Below are positions 40,259 through 48,491 of a stretch of DNA of 64,000 bases, piece by piece (position 1 is the stretch's first letter; the number at the start of each line of letters is the position of its first letter). Origin of the DNA: Amycolatopsis sp. WQ 127309 (GTDB taxonomy: Bacteria > Actinomycetota > Actinomycetes > Mycobacteriales > Pseudonocardiaceae); contig NZ_CP095481.1 of NCBI RefSeq assembly GCF_023023025.1, positions 7,639,001 through 7,703,000 on the forward strand, given 5' to 3'. Under the pieces are notes generated by a model. That model worked only from the letters and a program-made list of their open reading frames with translations, ran no database searches and was not told the DNA's origin. Position numbers and translations under genes: made by a program.

Positions 40259-40406
40259 GCGGACAACTCTGTCGGCGCCCGGCGGTCCTGCCATCCGCGC
40301 TGACGCGTAACCGCGCCGTACGTTGCCCGACGTAGGCTCGTCATCCTCGCGCGGCGCGCACGTAAACCATTGTCCCGGGCGCGGGTTCCGGAGGCACACT
40401 GCGAAC

Positions 40407-41363
40407 GTGGCCACAGTGGACGAATTCGCCCCGAGCCGGGCGCGCGCGACCGGGTTGAGCTTGACCTCGTGGGTGCTGTTCGCGAGCTCCGGCCCGGTCG
40501 CCAAGGCCGTGCTGTCGACGGGCTGGTCGCCGGCCGCGGTGACGGCGGTGCGGATCGGGCTGGCCGCGGTCCTGCTCGTGCCGGTGGTCGGTGTGCTGCG
40601 GCCGCGGGCGCTGCGGTTCCGCCGCGGCGACCTGTGGCTGCTGCTCGGCTACGGCGTGCTCGGCGTCGCCGGGGTGCAGCTGTTCTTCTTCGTGGCCGTG
40701 GCGCGGGTTCCGGTCGGCGTGGCGATGGTGCTGGTCAACCTGGCGCCCGCGCTGGTCGCGCTGTGGGTGCGGGTGGTGCGGCGCACCCGGCTGCCCGGGG
40801 CGGTGTGGCTGGGCATCGGGCTGGCCGTGGCCGGGCTGGCGCTGGTCGCGCAGATCTGGCCGGGCACCCGGCTGGACCTGCTGGGCATCGCGGCCGGACT
40901 CGGCGCGGCGATCTGCTCGGCCGGGTACTTCCTGCTCGGCGAACACGGCGCGAGCAGGCACGACCCGTTCGGACTGACGGCGGCCGGCCTGGCGATCGGC
41001 GCGGTCGTGGTGATGGCGGTCAGCCCGCCGTGGACGCTGCCCGCAGGGCTGTTGACCGCCCCGGCGGACCTGGGCGGCCTGCGGGTGCCGGTGTGGCTCG
41101 CGCTGGTGGCGCTGGCCGTGGCCGGCACCGTGCTGCCCTACCTGGCCGGGTTGCAGTCCTTGCGCGCGTTGCCTTCGGCCGTCGCGAGCGTGCTGGCGCT
41201 GGTGGAACCGCTCGTCGCCGCCGCGCTGGCGTGGCTGCTGCTGGGCCAGGCACTCGGCCCGGCCCAGGTGGCTGGGGCGGTCATGTTGCTTGCCGGTGCG
41301 GTGGTGGTTCAGGTGGCCGGCCCGAAGTCGGTGTCGGCGGGCGTCGATGTGGTCCGGACGTGA
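40407..41363 (+). CDS. EamA/DMT family transporter
   Basis: A 318-residue membrane protein with ten predicted helices in two repeated EamA halves: SLTSWVLFASSGPVAKAVLS to VGVAMVLVNLAPALVALWV, and AAGLGAAICSAGYFLLGEHG to AVASVLALVEPLVAAALAWL. GTG 40407 follows GGAGG at about 12 nt. Substrate unknown; relatives export amino acids or metabolites. Confidence 0.88.
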   Translation: MATVDEFAPSRARATGLSLTSWVLFASSGPVAKAVLSTGWSPAAVTAVRIGLAAVLLVPVVGVLRPRALRFRRGDLWLLLGYGVLGVAGVQLFFFVAVARVPVGVAMVLVNLAPALVALWVRVVRRTRLPGAVWLGIGLAVAGLALVAQIWPGTRLDLLGIAAGLGAAICSAGYFLLGEHGASRHDPFGLTAAGLAIGAVVVMAVSPPWTLPAGLLTAPADLGGLRVPVWLALVALAVAGTVLPYLAGLQSLRALPSAVASVLALVEPLVAAALAWLLLGQALGPAQVAGAVMLLAGAVVVQVAGPKSVSAGVDVVRT

Positions 41364-41520
41364 GCCAGGACGCGGCTCACTGGACGTGCTTGCCCAGGAA
41401 AGCGGCGATCTCGCGCGTGGCTCCGGCCGCCCCGGGCGGACCCTCGCCGGCCGCGGGGTATTCCGCGGCACCGGACGGTGATCGCACGCGTCCGTCCACA
41501 AGGGAAACGCCGCGCCCGCG

Positions 41521-42201
41521 TCACTTCGCGATGCGGGCCTCGATGCCGTCGAGCAGGAAGTCGAGGCCCATCCGGAAGGTCTCGTCGGCGTCCAGGTGGG
41601 CGGCGTCGCGCACCACCGTGGCGAGCGTGGGGTGTCGGCCGTCGGCGAAGGTGCGGACCAGGTACGGCCCGAGTGCGGCCTGCCAGCGCTTCTCGTCCAT
41701 TCCGGTGGCCCGCTCGGCCCGCCGGGCGACGATCTCGCGGCGCACCGCGCCGGCCACGTACGCGTTGACCGCGGCGGCCGTCGGCATCACGGCGTCCAGG
41801 CCGACGGCGCCCAGCGCGGCCACCACCGTCTCGCCGTTGGCCAGTGCGTTCGGCCCGAGCTGCGGCCGGCCGCCCAGCAGGTCGGCGAACCACTCGTGCT
41901 CGTGGACGACGCGGCGCACGGCTTCGGCGTGCGATCGCAGCACCTCCCGCCAGCCGTCGCCGGCCGGCCGGATCTCGGCGTAGACGGCGTCGACCATCAG
42001 GTCGAGCAGCTCCTCCTTGCTCGCGATGTAGCCGTACAGCCGCATCGGGCCGACGTCCAGCTTCGCGGCGACCTTGCGCAGCGACACCGCGTCCAGGCCG
42101 TCCGCGTCGGCCAGCCCGATCGCCGCGCGCACGATCCGCTCCCGGCTCAACGGGGCGAGCACCGGTCGATCCGGCGGTTCCGGCCGTTCCCACACCAACA
42201 T
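41521..42201 (-). CDS. TetR family regulator (TetR_C-type), divergent from a Tet(X)-like gene
   Basis: A 226-residue regulator. The N-terminal domain is LSRERIVRAAIGLADADGLD, AVSLRKVAAKLDVGPMRLYG and YIASKEELLDLMVDAVYAEI, the arrangement of tetracycline-repressor-like proteins; the C-terminal domain is also TetR_C-like (HAEAVRRVVHEHEWF). ATG 42201 is chosen over 42222 for length. Two ATAC-N3-GTAT sites in the divergent gap are likely operators controlling this gene and the monooxygenase. Confidence 0.87.
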   Translation of the reverse strand: MLVWERPEPPDRPVLAPLSRERIVRAAIGLADADGLDAVSLRKVAAKLDVGPMRLYGYIASKEELLDLMVDAVYAEIRPAGDGWREVLRSHAEAVRRVVHEHEWFADLLGGRPQLGPNALANGETVVAALGAVGLDAVMPTAAAVNAYVAGAVRREIVARRAERATGMDEKRWQAALGPYLVRTFADGRHPTLATVVRDAAHLDADETFRMGLDFLLDGIEARIAK

Positions 42202-42227
42202 GCCGCAGACGATACATCGCATGATGA

Positions 42228-42257
42228 GATACGCTGTATCTGTCAATACACTGTATC
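42228..42257. promoter_or_regulatory. Two ATAC-N3-GTAT operators in the TetR/monooxygenase gap
   Basis: GATACgctGTATC (42228-42240) and aATACactGTATc (42245-42257) are perfect dyads whose centres are 17 bp apart. Both lie between the divergent starts. Paired sites like this usually bind two TetR dimers. Confidence 0.7.
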
Positions 42258-42269
42258 GAAGGGGGGCCG

Positions 42270-43379
42270 ATGACCATCGCCATCGTCGGAGCCGGTCTTG
42301 GTGGCCTGGCTCTCGCCCGGGTGCTGCACGTGCACGGCATCGACGCCGTCGTCTACGAACGCGAGCCGTCACGCGACGCGCGCGGCCAGGGCGGCATGCT
42401 CGACATCCACTCCGGCCAGCGGGCGCTGCACGAGGCCGGCCTGATCGACGGGTTCCACGCGATCGCCCGCGGTGAAGGCCAGGACATGCGCCTTCTCCAG
42501 CCGGACGGCACCCTGCTGCTCCAGGAGGACACCCCCGACGACGCGCCGCTCCTGCGCCCCGAGGTCGACCGCGCCGACCTGCGCGACCTGTTCCTGGACG
42601 CCCTCCCGGAAGGCGTGGTGCGCTGGGGGCACGCGTTCGAGTCCGCCGGCAACGGCGTGCTGCGCTTCACCGACGGCCGCAGTACGACGTACGACCTGCT
42701 GGTCGGGGCGGACGGCGCGCAGTCGCGGGTCCGCGCGCTGCTGACCGACGCCCGCCCGGCGCACATCGGCCAGAACATCGTCGAGGTCGGCATCCCCGAC
42801 ATCGACCGCACGCACCCCGGCCTCGCGACGATGGTCGGACGCGGCAACTACTGGGTGTTCGGCGACGGGCTCTCCCTGGCCGCGCAACGCAACGGCGACG
42901 GGCGGGTCCGCATCGGCCTCAGCTTCTACAACACCGGCGAGGACTGGATCGCGACCTGCGGGATCCCGTTCGACGACCCGGCCGCCGCCCGGGCGCGGCT
43001 GATCGACCTGCTCGCCGGCTGGGACCCGCGGATCACCGCGCTGATCGCGGCCTGCGACGACACGGTCGTGGCGCGCGCGATCACCACACTCCCCGCCGGC
43101 CTGACCTGGCCGCCGGCGCCGGACGTCACGCTGATCGGCGACGCCGCGCACCTGATGCCGCCGGTGGGGGAGGGCGCGAACATGGCGCTGCTCGACGGCG
43201 CTTTGCTGGGCCTCGCGCTGGCCGCGCACCCGGGTGACTTTCCCGCCGCCATCGGGGAGTACGAACGCGAGATGTACGAGCGCACCAGCGCGGCCGCCCG
43301 GATGTCCGCGGGCATGCAGGAGCTGCTGATGTCGCCGGACGCGGCCGAGCGGCTGCTCGCGTTCTTCCAGCCCGGCTGA
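42270..43379 (+). CDS. FAD-dependent monooxygenase, Tet(X)-like
   Basis: A 369-residue class A flavin monooxygenase. The FAD motif is MTIAIVGAGLGGLALARVLH. The segments YEREPSRDAR, GGMLDIHSGQRALHEAGL, PEVDRADLRDLFLDAL and LIGDAAHLMPPVGEGAN align from memory with the same blocks in Tet(X), including GGxLDxHxG. Size is also close. With a TetR_C-type repressor divergent, inactivation of a tetracycline-like or other aromatic polyketide is a testable idea, not a conclusion. GGGGGG precedes ATG 42270. Confidence 0.85.
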   Translation: MTIAIVGAGLGGLALARVLHVHGIDAVVYEREPSRDARGQGGMLDIHSGQRALHEAGLIDGFHAIARGEGQDMRLLQPDGTLLLQEDTPDDAPLLRPEVDRADLRDLFLDALPEGVVRWGHAFESAGNGVLRFTDGRSTTYDLLVGADGAQSRVRALLTDARPAHIGQNIVEVGIPDIDRTHPGLATMVGRGNYWVFGDGLSLAAQRNGDGRVRIGLSFYNTGEDWIATCGIPFDDPAAARARLIDLLAGWDPRITALIAACDDTVVARAITTLPAGLTWPPAPDVTLIGDAAHLMPPVGEGANMALLDGALLGLALAAHPGDFPAAIGEYEREMYERTSAAARMSAGMQELLMSPDAAERLLAFFQPG

Positions 43380-43394
43380 AGGAAACGGCGCCGG

Positions 43395-43913
43395 TCAGAC
43401 GGGCGGCCAGTTCCGCGGGGCGACGTCGGCCACCTGCTGCAGCTCGTCGTGGCCGGCGCCGCCCGCGGCCTGGACGGCGATGCCGTTCGCCACCGTCATG
43501 ACGTACCGGGCGAGCAGCTCCGGATCGGCGTCCGGGGGCAGGTCGCCGTCGTCGACGGCCCGCCGGAACCGGTCGCGCAGGTGCGCGCGGCCCCGGTCGC
43601 GCCAGGCGGTGAGGAGGTCGCGAGCCGTCCGTCCGGCCTCGCCGGCGGCCAGCGAACCCTGGACGCTCAGGCAGCCGGGGTGGGTGCTCGTCGCGACCGA
43701 GCCGGCCAGGAACGTCGCGGCCACCTCCCGGGCGGTCGGTTGCCGCAACGCGCGGGCCACGTACGCGGCCGGGCCTTGCTCGTAGCGTTCGAGGACCTTG
43801 CGGAACAGGTCTTCTTTGTTGCCGAAGGCCGCGTACCTGCTCGTTTTCGTGATGCCCATGGCGGCGGTCAGGTCGGCCAGGCTCGCGCCTTCGCAGCCCT
43901 GCTCCCAGAAGAC
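43395..43913 (-). pseudogene. 5'-truncated TetR family regulator
   Basis: From 43913 downward the frame reads VFWEQGCEGASLADLTAAMG, then ITKTSRYAAFGNKEDLFRKV, the AcrR/TetR HTH, and continues through HPGCLSVQGSLAAGEAGRTA to a normal stop. The first helix and start codon, normally about 20 residues before VFWEQG, are missing. Upstream of 43914 the sequence is an SDR fragment on the other strand. No plausible start lies before the HTH, so it is probably non-functional. Confidence 0.75.
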
Positions 43914-43932
43914 GGCCGGCCGCCGAAGGAGC

Positions 43933-44221
43933 GCACGTGCGCTGCCGCTGCTCAACGACGGCGCGTCGGTGATCCTGAACGCCTCCACCGCCGCCGACAA
44001 CGGCACCCCGGCGTTCGGCCTGTACGCGGCGTCCAAGGCCGCCGTCCGGTCGTTCGCGCGGACCTGGGTCCGCGAGCTGGCGGGCCGGGGCATCCGCGTC
44101 AACGCCGTCTCGCCGGGGGCCGATCGACACCAACGGGATCACCGAGCTGGTCGGCGCGGAGAACGCGGACGACTGCAAGGCGAAACTGGGTGGCGACATC
44201 GCAGATCTGACCCGCGCTTGA
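43933..44221 (+). pseudogene. 5'-truncated, frameshifted SDR fragment
   Basis: The frame ARALPLLNDGASVILNASTA, then GTPAFGLYAASKAAVRSFAR and RGIRVNAVSPG is the C-terminal half of a classical SDR with the YxxxK motif YAASK. It has no N-terminal cofactor motif. After VSPG one extra G in a run of five shifts the frame; the correct continuation (IDTNGITELVGAENADDCKA) ends at TGA 44219-44221. It abuts the truncated TetR head-to-head. Confidence 0.78.
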
Positions 44222-44237
44222 CTTCAAGCACTTGAGG
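44222..44237. promoter_or_regulatory. MerR-type dyad upstream of the merR gene
   Basis: CTTCAAGCACTTGAGG is a 16-bp dyad with one mismatch pair, placed just after a TTGACT (44218-44223) that could be a -35. MerR regulators bind such dyads between -35 and -10. It lies 18 nt before the merR ATG. Confidence 0.5.
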
Positions 44238-44254
44238 TTCTGCAAGCTGGTCCC

Positions 44255-44704
44255 ATGGCAGCACGAGTCGCGGGTGAACAGGTCCGGCTGACGATCCTGG
44301 AGGCGTCGCGGCGCAGCGGGCTGAGCGAGCCCACCTTGCGCTACTACGAGCAGATCGGGCTGATCGGCCCGGTGCCGCGGGACCCGAGCAGCGGGCACCG
44401 CCGGTACGACGCGGCGGTCATGGACGTCCTCGACTCGCTGGGCTGCCTGCGTTCGGCGGGCCTGCGGGTCGAGGACCTGCGGCGGTACCTGGACCTGCTG
44501 AGCCGCGGGGACGCGGTGGCCGCCGAGCAGCGTGAGCTGTTCGACCACCACGCCGACCGGCTGGAAGCCGAGATCGAGCGGCTGACGCTGCGGCTGGAGT
44601 ACCTGCGCCTGAAGGCGCGGCTGTGGGACGCCCGCGACCGGGGCGACACCGCCGCGGCGCAGGGCCTGATCCCGCGGCTCGTGGGCCTGATCGAACGATT
44701 CTGA
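44255..44704 (+). CDS. MerR family transcriptional regulator
   Basis: A 149-residue MerR protein. The HTH is LTILEASRRSGLSEPTLRYY followed by EQIGLIGPVPRDPSSGHRRY, and a long coiled-coil helix (RLEAEIERLTLRLEYLRLKA) mediates dimerisation. No cysteine metal site is visible, so an organic ligand is more likely. The reductase gene follows 22 nt downstream and is the probable target along with the merR gene itself. Confidence 0.9.
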   Translation: MAARVAGEQVRLTILEASRRSGLSEPTLRYYEQIGLIGPVPRDPSSGHRRYDAAVMDVLDSLGCLRSAGLRVEDLRRYLDLLSRGDAVAAEQRELFDHHADRLEAEIERLTLRLEYLRLKARLWDARDRGDTAAAQGLIPRLVGLIERF

Positions 44705-44726
44705 CCTCACTGCGAAGGACACCCGA

Positions 44727-45716
44727 ATGAACGACGACATCCGGCCGGCCGACACGCTCGTGCTGGTCACCGGCGGCACCGGCCACCTCGGCGGCCACAG
44801 CATCACGCGGTTGCTGGCCGACGGCTACCGCGTCCGCACCACCGTGCGTGATCTCGGCCGGGCGGCCGGCTCCGCCGCGTCGGAGGTGGTGCAGGCCGAT
44901 CTCGGTGCCGACGACGGCTGGGCCGCGGCGACCGACGGCGTCGACTACGTGCTGCACGTGGCGTCGCCGTTCCCGCCCGGCGCGCCGGAGGACGACGACG
45001 AAGTGATCCGCCCGGCCCGCGACGGCGCCGTGCGGGTCCTCGCCGCCGCCCGGGAGGCCGGCGTCCGGCGGGTGGTGCTGACGTCGTCGTTCGCCGCGGT
45101 CGGCTACAGCGCCGCGCCCCGCGAGGAGTACACCGAGGCCGACTGGACCGACCCCGCCGACCCGAACAGCGCCTACGTCCGGTCGAAGGTCATCGCCGAA
45201 CGCGCGGCCTGGGACCAGGTCCGGTCGGCGGGCGGCCCGGAACTGGCCGTGATCAACCCGACGGGCATCTTCGGCCCGGTCTCCGGCGGGCGCCTGTCGT
45301 CGTCGGTCGGGCTGGTGCGGGCGGTGCTGGACGGCGCGATGCCGGTGGTGCCGCCGGTGTCGTTCGGGGTCGTCGACGTCCGCGACGTCGCCGACCTGCA
45401 CGTCCGGGCGATGACCCACCCTCAGGCCGCGGGCGAGCGGTTCCTCGCCACGGCGGGCGCGTCGATCAGCTTCCTGGACCTGGCCCGCATGGTCGGCGGG
45501 CCCGGACTGTCCACTATGGAGCTGACCGCCGAGCGGGTGCGGGCGGCCGCCGAAACCGACCCCGCCATGCGGGAAGCGGCGGCCCGCCTGGGCCGGGTCC
45601 CGGTCATTCGCACCACGAAGGCCCGGACCGTGCTGGGCTGGCGGCCCCGCCCGGTCGAGGAGACCGTGGCCGACACCGTCCGCAGTCTCACGGCCGCTCC
45701 GGCGTTACGCGGGTAA
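44727..45716 (+). CDS. NAD(P)-dependent extended SDR (aldehyde/cinnamoyl-CoA reductase-like)
   Basis: A 329-residue extended SDR. The cofactor motif is LVTGGTGHLGGHSITRLLA, with TTVRDLGRA suggesting NADP. VDYVLHVASPFPP, VVLTSSFAAVGY and YVRSK (YxxxK) match the dihydroflavonol/cinnamoyl-CoA reductase group. It sits directly after a merR gene, a common actinobacterial pairing for stress-induced reductases. Its end overlaps the convergent amidohydrolase by 12 nt. Confidence 0.87.
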   Translation: MNDDIRPADTLVLVTGGTGHLGGHSITRLLADGYRVRTTVRDLGRAAGSAASEVVQADLGADDGWAAATDGVDYVLHVASPFPPGAPEDDDEVIRPARDGAVRVLAAAREAGVRRVVLTSSFAAVGYSAAPREEYTEADWTDPADPNSAYVRSKVIAERAAWDQVRSAGGPELAVINPTGIFGPVSGGRLSSSVGLVRAVLDGAMPVVPPVSFGVVDVRDVADLHVRAMTHPQAAGERFLATAGASISFLDLARMVGGPGLSTMELTAERVRAAAETDPAMREAAARLGRVPVIRTTKARTVLGWRPRPVEETVADTVRSLTAAPALRG

Positions 45717-46667
45717 GCCGAGCAGCCGGGCCGCGGTGCCGCCGAGAATGGCCGTCTCGACGTCGGCGTCCTGCACGGTTTCACCGATGTAGGTGACGTT
45801 CTCGCGCAGCTCGTCGCCGAGCGAGTAGGGCGAGTCGGAGCCGAGCACCAACGTCTCGGCGCCCAGCGTCTCGACGGCGCACCGCAGCGCGTGCGGGTTC
45901 CGGTTCGACGTGTCGTAGTGGAACCGGCGTAGGTGGTCGCCGACCGGGCCGTCGAGGTGGACGTCGGGGGAGCGCGCCACGACGCCGGTGGCCCGGTCGA
46001 TCCGGGCCAGCAGGAAGGGGATCGTGCCGCCCATGTGCGGCACGATGAACCGGATCGCCGGGTAGCGGGTGGTGACGCCGGACAGCACGAGCCGCAGCGC
46101 GGCGAGGGTGTCTTCGAACGGGGCGCCGACCACCCAGTTCAGGTTGTAGGCCCGCAGCGCCATGCCGGTGTCGCCGACGGGGTGCAGGAAGACCACGGCG
46201 GCCCGGCGGTCGAGCTCGGCCCAGAACGGTTCGAACGCCGGATCGTCGAGCGGGCGCCCGGCCACCGAGCACCCCAGCGCGATGCCCAGCACCCCGGGGA
46301 TGCCCAGGCAGCGGCCCGTTTCCTCGATCGCGGCGTCGACGTGCGGGAGCGGCACGCTGCCGAACACGGCGAACCGATCGGGGTGTTGCCGGGCGAGGTC
46401 GGCGTAGATGTCGTTGGTTTCCCGGGCGGCCGTGACGGCGTTCCGCGCGTCGGCCACGTACGGCAGGAGGTTGGCCGGGGACAGCACCTGCAGGTCGATC
46501 CCGGCCTGGTCGAGCTGCGCGACCAGGTCAGCGGCCGAGAACCCGGCGCCGGGGGCGCGCGACCGCGTCATCCGGGCCCGGTCCTCGTCGATGAGGCGGG
46601 CGGCCATCTCGATGAACGCGTCCGGGAAGTAGTGCGCGTGGACGTCGATCCGCTGGTGGCCGGTCAT
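45705..46667 (-). CDS. Amidohydrolase 2 family (ACMSD-like) metal-dependent hydrolase/decarboxylase
   Basis: A 320-residue TIM-barrel protein. The HxH metal motif is H10-A-H12 in RIDVHAHYFP, followed by VFLHPVGDTG, FIVPHMGGTIPFLLARID and the aspartate in LGSDSPYSLGD. These fit the ACMSD/gamma-resorcylate decarboxylase family. It is the last gene of a TetR-cupin-amidohydrolase operon; its ATG overlaps the TGA that would end the cupin frame if the internal amber codon were read through. Confidence 0.87.
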   Translation of the reverse strand: MTGHQRIDVHAHYFPDAFIEMAARLIDEDRARMTRSRAPGAGFSAADLVAQLDQAGIDLQVLSPANLLPYVADARNAVTAARETNDIYADLARQHPDRFAVFGSVPLPHVDAAIEETGRCLGIPGVLGIALGCSVAGRPLDDPAFEPFWAELDRRAAVVFLHPVGDTGMALRAYNLNWVVGAPFEDTLAALRLVLSGVTTRYPAIRFIVPHMGGTIPFLLARIDRATGVVARSPDVHLDGPVGDHLRRFHYDTSNRNPHALRCAVETLGAETLVLGSDSPYSLGDELRENVTYIGETVQDADVETAILGGTAARLLGLPA

Positions 46668-46783
46668 CGCGGCCGGGAGCCGTCCAGCATCCTGGTGGCG
46701 TCCTCTTCGGACACCGGCGTCGTGGCGTACTTCGCCATGAGGCCCGCCATCGCCCGGGGCGTCGGCCGCCCGGAGTTGATCAG

Positions 46784-47152
46784 CTAGGCCAGATCGCGGA
46801 AGTACTGGACGTACAGGTCGGGCGAGAAGGTCGTCATGAGCACCGCGGGCTCGTCGGTGACGTTGGCGAAGGTGTGCGGCACGCCGGGCGGCACCATCAC
46901 GAGCGTCCCGGCCGGCGCGTCGTGCGTGGTCTCGCCGACGGTGAACCGGATCGAGCCCGAAATGATGTAGAAGCCCTCGTCGTGCTGGGCGTGCCAGTGC
47001 TGTTCCGGGCCGTCGGTGTGCGGGTCGACGACCAGCTCCGCCAGCCCGAGCCGGTGCTCGGTGGTGCTGCCGTCTTCGAGGATGCGCATCCGGGTTCCGC
47101 GCAGGACGACGACTTCACCCTGATCAGGTCCGACGATCGACGGCTGAGGCAT
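46784..47152 (-). CDS. Cupin domain protein with in-frame amber stop before its C-terminal tail
   Basis: A 122-residue cupin as annotated. Metal-binding motif 1 is HWHAQHDEGFYIISGSI and motif 2 is PPGVPHTFANV. After YFRDLA the frame hits TAG (46784-46786). It then continues open for 39 codons, LINSGRPTPRAMAGLMAKYA onward, to a TGA at 46664-46666 that overlaps the amidohydrolase ATG as ATGA. Cupins of this type often carry such a tail, so the TAG looks like a nonsense mutation. The core cupin is intact and may still work. Confidence 0.82.
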   Translation of the reverse strand: MPQPSIVGPDQGEVVVLRGTRMRILEDGSTTEHRLGLAELVVDPHTDGPEQHWHAQHDEGFYIISGSIRFTVGETTHDAPAGTLVMVPPGVPHTFANVTDEPAVLMTTFSPDLYVQYFRDLA

Positions 47153-47766
47153 CACTTGCCACCTTCCGGTGTGGGGGTTTCGAGCAGCTTGCGCAAGGCA
47201 TCGCGGGTCGCGCGCACGACCGCGGCGCGGTCGAGGCCGGGCTGGTAGACGGAGCGGACGATGAGCCCCTGGAAGAGCGCGGCCACGGCCCCGGCCCGCT
47301 CGGCCGCCGCCCGCCGGCTCAACCCGGGCAGCCGAGCGGAAACGGCCGCGGTCAGCCGTTCGCTCGCGACGTCGTCGGCGGCGTGCAGCTTGGCGGCGAT
47401 CTGCGGGTTGCGCGCGGCCTCGGCCAGGATCTCCAGCCACAGGGCCAGCCGCTCGCGTTCGAGGACGCGCCGCACCTCGTTCTCGAGCTGTGCCACAACG
47501 CTTTGCTCGTCACCGGCGGGTTGCGACAACCCGGCCAGAGCGCCGGGCCGCTGCGCCATCTCCCGGTCGACGAGGGCCTCGATGATGGCGTCCTTGTTCT
47601 CGAAGTAGTGGTAGATGTGCCCGACGCTCATCCCGGCCCGCCGAGCCAGCTCACCCATGCTCGAGCCGTGGAACCCCCGCTCACCGAACAGGACGGCGGC
47701 CGCGGTCAGCACCTGCTCACGCCTCGCTTGCCCGCGCGCCTCGGGTTTGGTGGCGTTCTCCGGCAC
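47152..47766 (-). CDS. TetR family transcriptional regulator
   Basis: A 204-residue regulator. The HTH is RREQVLTAAAVLFGERGFHG, SSMGELARRAGMSVGHIYHY and FENKDAIIEALVDRE. GTG 47766 is preferred to GTG 47778 because GGAGG lies 5 nt upstream of it. Its stop overlaps the cupin start (TGATG), making it first gene of the operon. It probably regulates the operon through the GAACGTTC dyad upstream. Confidence 0.88.
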   Translation of the reverse strand: MPENATKPEARGQARREQVLTAAAVLFGERGFHGSSMGELARRAGMSVGHIYHYFENKDAIIEALVDREMAQRPGALAGLSQPAGDEQSVVAQLENEVRRVLERERLALWLEILAEAARNPQIAAKLHAADDVASERLTAAVSARLPGLSRRAAAERAGAVAALFQGLIVRSVYQPGLDRAAVVRATRDALRKLLETPTPEGGK

Positions 47767-47820
47767 AGCGACCTCCACGGAACCGGCGCTCGACCTGCGC
47801 CGGTGAGATCACGTTAGCAT

Positions 47821-47838
47821 AGATCGAACGTTCATTCT
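47821..47838. promoter_or_regulatory. TetR-type operator upstream of the TetR-cupin-amidohydrolase operon
   Basis: AGAtcGAACGTTCatTCT is an 18-bp dyad with a perfect 8-bp core GAACGTTC and two mismatched pairs. It lies 55 nt upstream of the TetR start and is a likely autoregulatory site. Confidence 0.55.
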
Positions 47839-47882
47839 AAATTTGTGTCGCGACTTCGGCGGGTTCCGGCCTGCTCGGCGCG

Positions 47883-48491
47883 TCAGCTCTGCCGGAGGTT
47901 GCCGATCACGAGTTCGGCCATCTTCGCGACGCCGCCGCAGCGGTCCTCGTCCCAGTAGCTGCCGGGTAGATCCTTGCCCTGGATGTCGAAGGTGAGCATC
48001 TGCTCTTCGGTGGCCTGCACGGAAACGGAGCACTCATCGGTGTGCCCGAACACGTGGTAGACGACCGCCGGAAGGCCGTCGACGGACGTCTCGGTCCACG
48101 GCTCCAGCTTGCCGTCCTCCTTCAGGGGCGAGGCCGCCAGTTCGTCGAGGGTCTTCGGGCTCTCGATCGGCTTCGCCGCCGACATGAGCGCCCCGCCGCG
48201 GTTCGTCCAGGAACAGCCGAACGCGGGCGGGACGGTCTGCCGGTTCGCGCGGACGTCGTCGGGCGGATCGGCCACCACGGCGGCGACTTGGTCCTTGGTG
48301 AGCAGAGCGCACGGGTCCGAGTCGAACTTCGCCAGTTCGACCGGCCGGTCGACCTGGGCGAGCGGCAGCGGCGCACCGGTCCGAGCCGGAGCCGGCGGCT
48401 GGGAGAGCAGGCGTTCCGGCTTTGCCGGCCCGCACGCACTGAGCAGACCGGTGGCGAGGATCGCGATGCCGAGCATCGGCAAGCACTTCAC
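47883..48491 (-). CDS. DUF3558 family lipoprotein
   Basis: A 202-residue lipoprotein. The signal peptide VKCLPMLGIAILATGLLSAC ends in a lipobox with the modified cysteine. The mature part has DPCALLTKDQVAAVV, FGCSWTNRGG and DECSVSVQ, the DUF3558 layout. GTG 48491 overlaps the preceding stop as GTGA. DUF3558 proteins are actinobacterial surface lipoproteins often beside type VII secretion substrates. Function unknown. Confidence 0.82.
   Translation of the reverse strand: MKCLPMLGIAILATGLLSACGPAKPERLLSQPPAPARTGAPLPLAQVDRPVELAKFDSDPCALLTKDQVAAVVADPPDDVRANRQTVPPAFGCSWTNRGGALMSAAKPIESPKTLDELAASPLKEDGKLEPWTETSVDGLPAVVYHVFGHTDECSVSVQATEEQMLTFDIQGKDLPGSYWDEDRCGGVAKMAELVIGNLRQS

Noticed and set aside
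41377..41520. Minus-strand tail resembling the end of an alpha/beta hydrolase (ATREIAAFLGKHVQ then stop)
   Set aside because: Only about 15 residues look protein-like, with no start, no catalytic motif and no ribosome site; possible gene remnant but not supportable.
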